From positions 1 to 8,790 of the forward strand of contig CAMZKY010000134.1 of NCBI GenBank assembly GCA_947311455.1: DNA of 8,790 nt, given 5' to 3'. Every line of letters begins with the position of its first letter. Position 1 is the first letter of the stretch. The notes beneath the pieces were generated by a model, which saw only the letters and a program-made list of their open reading frames with translations, did not search any database and was not told where the DNA came from. A program made the position numbers and the translations under genes. Of this stretch, positions 5,343-8,790 are shown piece by piece. The stretch comes from an uncultured Marinosulfonomonas sp. (GTDB lineage: Bacteria > Pseudomonadota > Alphaproteobacteria > Rhodobacterales > Rhodobacteraceae).

Positions 5343-6164
5343 ATGAAACGCGTGATCATAGGTGGATTTTTGCTGTTGGCCGGTGTTGCGGTTGGAACTG
5401 CCGGCTATTTGAATGCGGATTTGATCTTGCCCGCCAAAATCACCGATCTGCCAGAGCTGGTTAAAATTCCGGCGGGTGATTTTGACTACCGCATGTCGGG
5501 AAAATACAAAATCGGCACCCAGACCGTTGATGCGCCGATCCAGCATGTTGAAAACGCGCCCGCCTTTCAGGTGATGAAATATCACGTTAGTCAGAATGAA
5601 TACGCCCGCTGTGTCAAAGACGGGGACTGCCGTGATACAGATCGTCGAAAAGGCAATGATTTGCCTCAGGCCAATATCAATTATTACGATGCCAAAGCCT
5701 ATGCGACGTGGTTTTCCAAACAAACCAAAAAACACTGGCGTCTACCCACCTCACTGGAATGGCAACGCTATGCCGGGGATAGTTATGTTGATCTGGCCCT
5801 GGGAGATCTGGATGATAAAAACGATCCGGCCCAACGCTGGCTTAAACAATACGCACAACAGGTTGCCTTGCGCGGCGATGCGGATCTGACACTGCGCCAG
5901 CGGGGGGCTGGTGGCGAAAACAATCTGGGGGTGGCCGATATTTCGGCCAATGTCTGGGAATGGACGGACACCTGTTTTTATAACACACAACTGGATGAGG
6001 ATGGAAAAACCATTCTGAAATCCCACGAAACCTGCGCCGTGCGCGCCGTCGAAGGCAAGCACCCCGCCTTTATCATCGAAATTGTGCGCGACGCCAATGT
6101 CGGCGGCTGCGCGGCCGGTATTCCGCCGGATTTTCTGGGCTTTCGGCTGGTTCTTGACGATTGA
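5343..6164 (+). CDS. nirV: NirV, membrane-anchored or exported FGE/sulfatase-modifying-factor-fold protein
   Basis: This 273-residue protein is encoded after nirK, as described in Rhodobacter sphaeroides; NirV's biochemical role is not established. Residues 1-25 (MKRVIIGGFLLLAGVAVGTA) form an uncleaved anchor or a signal peptide, so it should act in the periplasm with NirK. The rest has formylglycine-generating-enzyme-family features in order: LVKIPAGDF (39-47), MKYHVSQNEYARCV (78-91), YYDAKAYATWFSKQTKKHWR (114-133) continuing into LPTSLEWQRYAG, DISANVWEWTD (199-209) and FLGFRLVLD (264-272). The paired catalytic cysteines of true FGE are absent: only C256 lies in the C-terminal region, with C90, C96, C211 and C231 elsewhere, so it is probably not a sulfatase activator. 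ATG 5343 is chosen for AGGAGG 5 nt upstream. An in-frame TTG at 5286 would translate through the terminator. A maturation or accessory role for NirK is inference. Confidence 0.9.
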   Translation: MKRVIIGGFLLLAGVAVGTAGYLNADLILPAKITDLPELVKIPAGDFDYRMSGKYKIGTQTVDAPIQHVENAPAFQVMKYHVSQNEYARCVKDGDCRDTDRRKGNDLPQANINYYDAKAYATWFSKQTKKHWRLPTSLEWQRYAGDSYVDLALGDLDDKNDPAQRWLKQYAQQVALRGDADLTLRQRGAGGENNLGVADISANVWEWTDTCFYNTQLDEDGKTILKSHETCAVRAVEGKHPAFIIEIVRDANVGGCAAGIPPDFLGFRLVLDD

Positions 6165-6211
6165 ACCGTCTTGATCTTACACCATCAACAAAAAGAGAAA
6201 TTCGCGTCCCT

Positions 6212-6240
6212 TTGTGTTTATGACGGTTCTCATCTACAAT
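6212..6240 (+). promoter_or_regulatory. Orphan promoter-like element downstream of nirV
   Basis: TTGTGT (6212-6217) and TACAAT (6235-6240) are separated by exactly 17 bp. The -10 matches 5/6 of TATAAT, and the -35 keeps the strongly conserved TTG. Predicted initiation near 6247 is on the plus strand, where no plus-strand gene follows: the next gene, mltG, is convergent. It therefore points to a non-coding transcript ending at the terminator at 6339-6365, or is a chance match. Confidence 0.42.
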
Positions 6241-6246
6241 GTCCCC

Positions 6247-6365
6247 GTTGATGATCGAAAACAGCGTAACACTGGTGGTGTAAGTTCAAGGCGGCTTAAA
6301 CTGAATGGAAATGCGCGATGCGCATTACATAATGTCTCGCAGGCCCTTTGGGCCTGCTCGGTTTT
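6247..6365 (+). ncRNA. Candidate small RNA between nirV and mltG
   Basis: A predicted start near 6247 and a terminator ending at 6365 define a transcript of about 119 nt in the 212-bp gap between nirV and mltG. It contains three hairpins: a small ACAC/GTGT stem (6269-6281), AATGCGC-GAT-GCGCATT (6310-6326, perfect 7-bp arms) and the GC-rich terminator stem (6339-6357). I see no convincing ORF with a ribosome site on the plus strand. I do not recognise it as a known RNA family. Its 3' end lies 12 nt from the mltG stop, so the transcript could also act on convergent mltG mRNA ends if either reads through. Confidence 0.35.
6339..6365 (+). terminator. Terminator hairpin between convergent nirV and mltG
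   Basis: A perfect 8-bp GC-rich stem, GCAGGCCC (6339-6346) with GGGCCTGC (6350-6357), has a TTT loop and is followed by TCGG and then TTTT (6362-6365). On the plus strand it would end nirV transcripts or the candidate small RNA. On the minus strand it lies 20 nt past the mltG stop but without a T-run, so for mltG it may only stabilise a 3' end. An overlapping CTCGG/CCGAG stem (6357-6361 with 6370-6374) could compete with it. Confidence 0.6.
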
Positions 6366-6376
6366 GCCGCCGAGGA

Positions 6377-7531
6377 TCAGTTATTGCCTTGTGCCGCTTC
6401 ATGCGCACGCCATTTCGCAACGTTGGCGTTATGTTCGCGCAGGGTTTTGGCAAAGGCGTGGCCGCCGGTGCCATCCGCAACAAAGAAAATGTAATCGGTG
6501 CTGTCCGGATTAACCGCTGCCTCGATCGCGGCGCGGCCCGGGTTGGCGATCGGAGTTGGGGGGAGGCCGGCAATCACATAGGTATTATAGGGCGTTTCGC
6601 GGCGCAATTCGCTGCGACGCAAGCCACGCCCAAGAATGCCCTGCCCTTTGGTGACGCCATAAATTACTGCCGGATCGGTTTGCAGTTTCATGCCTTGTTT
6701 CAGGCGGTTCACAAACACGCTGGCCACTTGGCGGCGTTCCCGTGCCACGCCGGTTTCCTTTTCCACGATCGAGGCCAGAACCAGCGCTTCTTCTTTAGTG
6801 TCAAACGGTAGGTTTGCAGCGCGGTTGGCCCATGCCTTATCCAAAATAGCCATCTGTGCGGCCTGCATGCGTTGCAAAACGGCATTCCGGTCCGAGCCGG
6901 CTTTTACCTCGTAACTGTCGGGGGCCAGCATCCCTTCCGGGGGCAATTCGGCAACTTCGCCCTTGATGAAATCCATGGTTTTCAGCGCTTCGACCACCTG
7001 CCAGCTGGTCACACCTTCGGCCATGGCGATGCGATAGCGCACATCAGCCTCGTTGCGCGTGGAGGTATAGATCGCGGGCACTGCATCTTCAGAAGGATTA
7101 AACGAGGCTTTTTCTACATAGCGATTGGTGGCAGGATCAAGCGCGCGCACTTGCACTTGCGAGCGGCGCACTCCGATGCGATACACAATTTCAGTGCCGC
7201 AGGTGGACTGACCGCCGCGTGTAACAATATCAATAATGTCGCGCATCGAGGCCTGCTCGGGCACCAGAAATGCCCCGGCCTTTAGATGATTTTTCTTGCC
7301 GGAGTATTCCACGCCGATATTAAAGATCGCGCCGTTGTAAATTGCCCCGCGTTCGGCCAAATCTGCAGAAACCTTGCGCATAGACGTGCCGCGATCCACC
7401 TTAAGGCAAATCGCTTGGGTCAATGGGCCGGGGGCCACATATTTGGTTTTGCCCCAGGCAATCATCCCGCCAACAAGGAACACAATCACCACCAGAAACG
7501 TTAGCCCGTTCGAGGCAACATTACGCCACAT
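6377..7531 (-). CDS. mltG: Endolytic peptidoglycan transglycosylase MltG (YceG-like)
   Basis: This 384-residue inner-membrane lytic transglycosylase cleaves nascent glycan strands and is thought to set their length. Residues 8-27 form a single N-terminal membrane segment (NGLTFLVVIVFLVGGMIAWG), with the rest periplasmic. A LysM-like region precedes the catalytic YceG domain (about 165-365). The catalytic Glu is E257 in LASIVEKETG, and downstream family motifs are SVFVNRLKQGMKLQTDPAVI (271-290), TPYNTY (313-318), GLPPTPIANPG (322-332) and YIFFVADGTGGHAF (347-360). It is somewhat longer than the E. coli protein, with extra sequence around 108-160 that includes C111. ATG 7531 shares its A with the fabF stop (TGATG), so translation is coupled to fabF. 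The fabF-mltG order is common in alphaproteobacteria. Confidence 0.95.
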   Translation of the reverse strand: MWRNVASNGLTFLVVIVFLVGGMIAWGKTKYVAPGPLTQAICLKVDRGTSMRKVSADLAERGAIYNGAIFNIGVEYSGKKNHLKAGAFLVPEQASMRDIIDIVTRGGQSTCGTEIVYRIGVRRSQVQVRALDPATNRYVEKASFNPSEDAVPAIYTSTRNEADVRYRIAMAEGVTSWQVVEALKTMDFIKGEVAELPPEGMLAPDSYEVKAGSDRNAVLQRMQAAQMAILDKAWANRAANLPFDTKEEALVLASIVEKETGVARERRQVASVFVNRLKQGMKLQTDPAVIYGVTKGQGILGRGLRRSELRRETPYNTYVIAGLPPTPIANPGRAAIEAAVNPDSTDYIFFVADGTGGHAFAKTLREHNANVAKWRAHEAAQGNN

Positions 7532-8790
7532 CAGTCAGAGACCTTTCCCATAACAAGGCTGGCATTGGTGCCGCCAAAGCCAAAAGAATTTGACAGCGCC
7601 ACATTGATTTCACGCTTCACCGCCACTTTCGGAGCCAGATCAAGTTTCACATCCTCAGGCGGGGTGTCCAGATTCAAGGTGGGCGGTGCGATCTGGTCGC
7701 GAATAGCCAGAATGCAGAAAATCGCCTCGACGGCGCCCGCCGCGCCCAGCAAATGGCCAATGGCGGATTTGGTGGACGACATGGTTGCGCCGCTGGCCGC
7801 GTCGCCCATCAAACGCTGAACCGCGCCAAGTTCGATCGTGTCGGCCATGGTGGAGGTGCCATGCGCGTTGATGTAATCAATATCCTCAGGTGTTACCCCT
7901 GCCCGCTTCAATGCGGCCGACATAGAGCGGAAGCCGCCGTCACCGTCAGAGGCAGGCGCGGTGATGTGATACGCATCGCCCGACAGGCCATAGCCCAGAA
8001 CTTCGGCGTAAATTGTGGCACCGCGCGCTTTGGCGTGCTCGTATTCCTCAAGCACCACAACACCCGCGCCTTCGCCCATGACAAACCCGTCGCGATCCTC
8101 ATCATAAGGGCGGCTGGCGGATTTGGGATCGTCACCGCGCGAGGTGGACAGCGCCTTACAGGCGTTAAATCCGGCAATACCGATTTCGCAAATCGGCGCT
8201 TCGGCCCCGCCAGCAATCATCACATCCGCATCATCCAGCATGATCAAACGCGCCGCGTCCCCGATGGCGTGGGCGCCCGTAGAACAGGCCGTCACAACCG
8301 CATGATTTGGTCCTTTGAAACCATAGCGAATAGACACCTGACCCGAGGCCAGATTGGATAAGGACCCCGGGATAAAGAATGGCGAAACCCGGCGCGGGCC
8401 GCGTTCTTTTAACAAAATCGCGGTTTCGGCAATGGTTTGCAGCCCGCCAATGCCGGATCCGATCATCACGCCTGTGCGCTCTTGGGCTTCGTCATCTTCG
8501 GGTGCCCAACCGGCATCCTTAACCGCCTGATCCGCCGCCGCCATGGCATAAAGGATAAAATCATCAACCTTGCGCTGATCTTTCTTGGCCATGGTATCAT
8601 CAGGGTTAAACGTGCCATTGCTGCCATCACCACGCGGAATTTCGCAAGCGTAATTGGTTTGCAAATGGCTGGCGTCAAACCGCGTGATCGTGCCCGCACC
8701 GCTTTCACCGGCAATGATCCGCTTCCACGTTTCATCCACCCCACAGGCCAGTGGTGTTACCATTCCCAAACCTGTCACAACTACTCGACG
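7531..8790 (-). CDS. fabF: Beta-ketoacyl-ACP synthase II (FabF), start codon just outside the window
   Basis: The frame is open to the right edge and reads RRVVVTGLGMVTPLACG at its visible N-terminus. Known FabF proteins start MRRVVVTG or similar, so probably only the initiator codon is missing, giving 420 residues, the usual length. Numbering with that Met, the thiolase-fold condensing enzyme shows the catalytic triad C170 (TACSTGAHA), H311 (NAHGTSTMADTIE) and H347 (STKSAIGHLLGAAGAVEA), plus the C-terminal NSFGFGGTNASLV. It condenses malonyl-ACP with acyl-ACP in fatty-acid elongation, including the unsaturated branch, in the cytoplasm. A GTG at 8778 is in frame, but using it would remove the conserved first beta strand. 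It leads an operon-like pair with mltG. Confidence 0.97.
   Translation of the reverse strand, partial: RRVVVTGLGMVTPLACGVDETWKRIIAGESGAGTITRFDASHLQTNYACEIPRGDGSNGTFNPDDTMAKKDQRKVDDFILYAMAAADQAVKDAGWAPEDDEAQERTGVMIGSGIGGLQTIAETAILLKERGPRRVSPFFIPGSLSNLASGQVSIRYGFKGPNHAVVTACSTGAHAIGDAARLIMLDDADVMIAGGAEAPICEIGIAGFNACKALSTSRGDDPKSASRPYDEDRDGFVMGEGAGVVVLEEYEHAKARGATIYAEVLGYGLSGDAYHITAPASDGDGGFRSMSAALKRAGVTPEDIDYINAHGTSTMADTIELGAVQRLMGDAASGATMSSTKSAIGHLLGAAGAVEAIFCILAIRDQIAPPTLNLDTPPEDVKLDLAPKVAVKREINVALSNSFGFGGTNASLVMGKVSD

Noticed and set aside
6149..6167. GGTTC/GAACC hairpin over the nirV stop codon
   Set aside because: The stem is only 5 bp with a 9-nt loop and no T-run, so it is not a convincing terminator.
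6171..6188. TTGAT...ATCAA resembling an Fnr box after nirV
   Set aside because: The half-sites are 8 bp apart instead of 4, and no gene follows on a suitable strand.
1..8790. CRISPR array, tRNA/rRNA, insertion sequence or defence system
   Set aside because: No regularly spaced repeats, cloverleaf-like segments, transposase motifs or toxin-antitoxin-like gene pairs were seen on either strand.

Overview
The window looks like chromosomal DNA of a marine-type alphaproteobacterium of the order Rhodobacterales (Roseobacter/Rhodobacter relatives). Three things support this: the start of a Rhodobacter-type gene transfer agent (GTA) head cluster, a class I copper nitrite reductase followed by nirV, and a fabF-mltG pair joined by a 1-nt stop/start overlap. 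All assignments come from reading protein motifs by eye; no database search was possible.

Layout. (1) Positions 1-3063, minus strand, hold the promoter-proximal end of a GTA cluster in canonical order: g1 (small terminase), g2 (large terminase), g3 (portal) and g3.5 (small protein, cut by the left edge). (2) Positions 3064-3235 form the GTA control region. It has a near-consensus sigma70-type promoter (TTGACA-N17-TATAGT), a terminator-like hairpin in the leader, and a perfect 7-bp-arm palindrome just upstream. (3) Positions 3236-3919, minus strand, encode a Crp/Fnr-family regulator without N-terminal Fe-S cysteines but with an FNR/DNR-type recognition helix. (4) Divergent from it, positions 4125-6164 carry nirK and nirV. 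An Fnr/Dnr-like box lies at the expected distance from a weak -10, and a strong intrinsic terminator sits between the two genes. (5) Positions 6165-6376 are non-coding but contain a promoter-like element, several hairpins and a terminator, which together could be a small RNA gene. (6) Positions 6377-8790, minus strand, carry mltG and fabF (housekeeping peptidoglycan processing and fatty-acid elongation); fabF probably lacks only its start codon at the right edge.

Functionally, the regulator plus nirK-nirV form a nitrite-respiration (denitrification) module that reduces nitrite to NO in the periplasm. The GTA module packages random host DNA into phage-like particles. The GTA promoter lies directly downstream of the nitrite/NO-type regulator on the same strand, so the two modules may influence each other by read-through or shared regulation; this is inference. 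I found no new defence system, CRISPR array, insertion sequence or tRNA. The most interesting unexplained signals are the GTA leader architecture and the orphan promoter-terminator unit between nirV and mltG.
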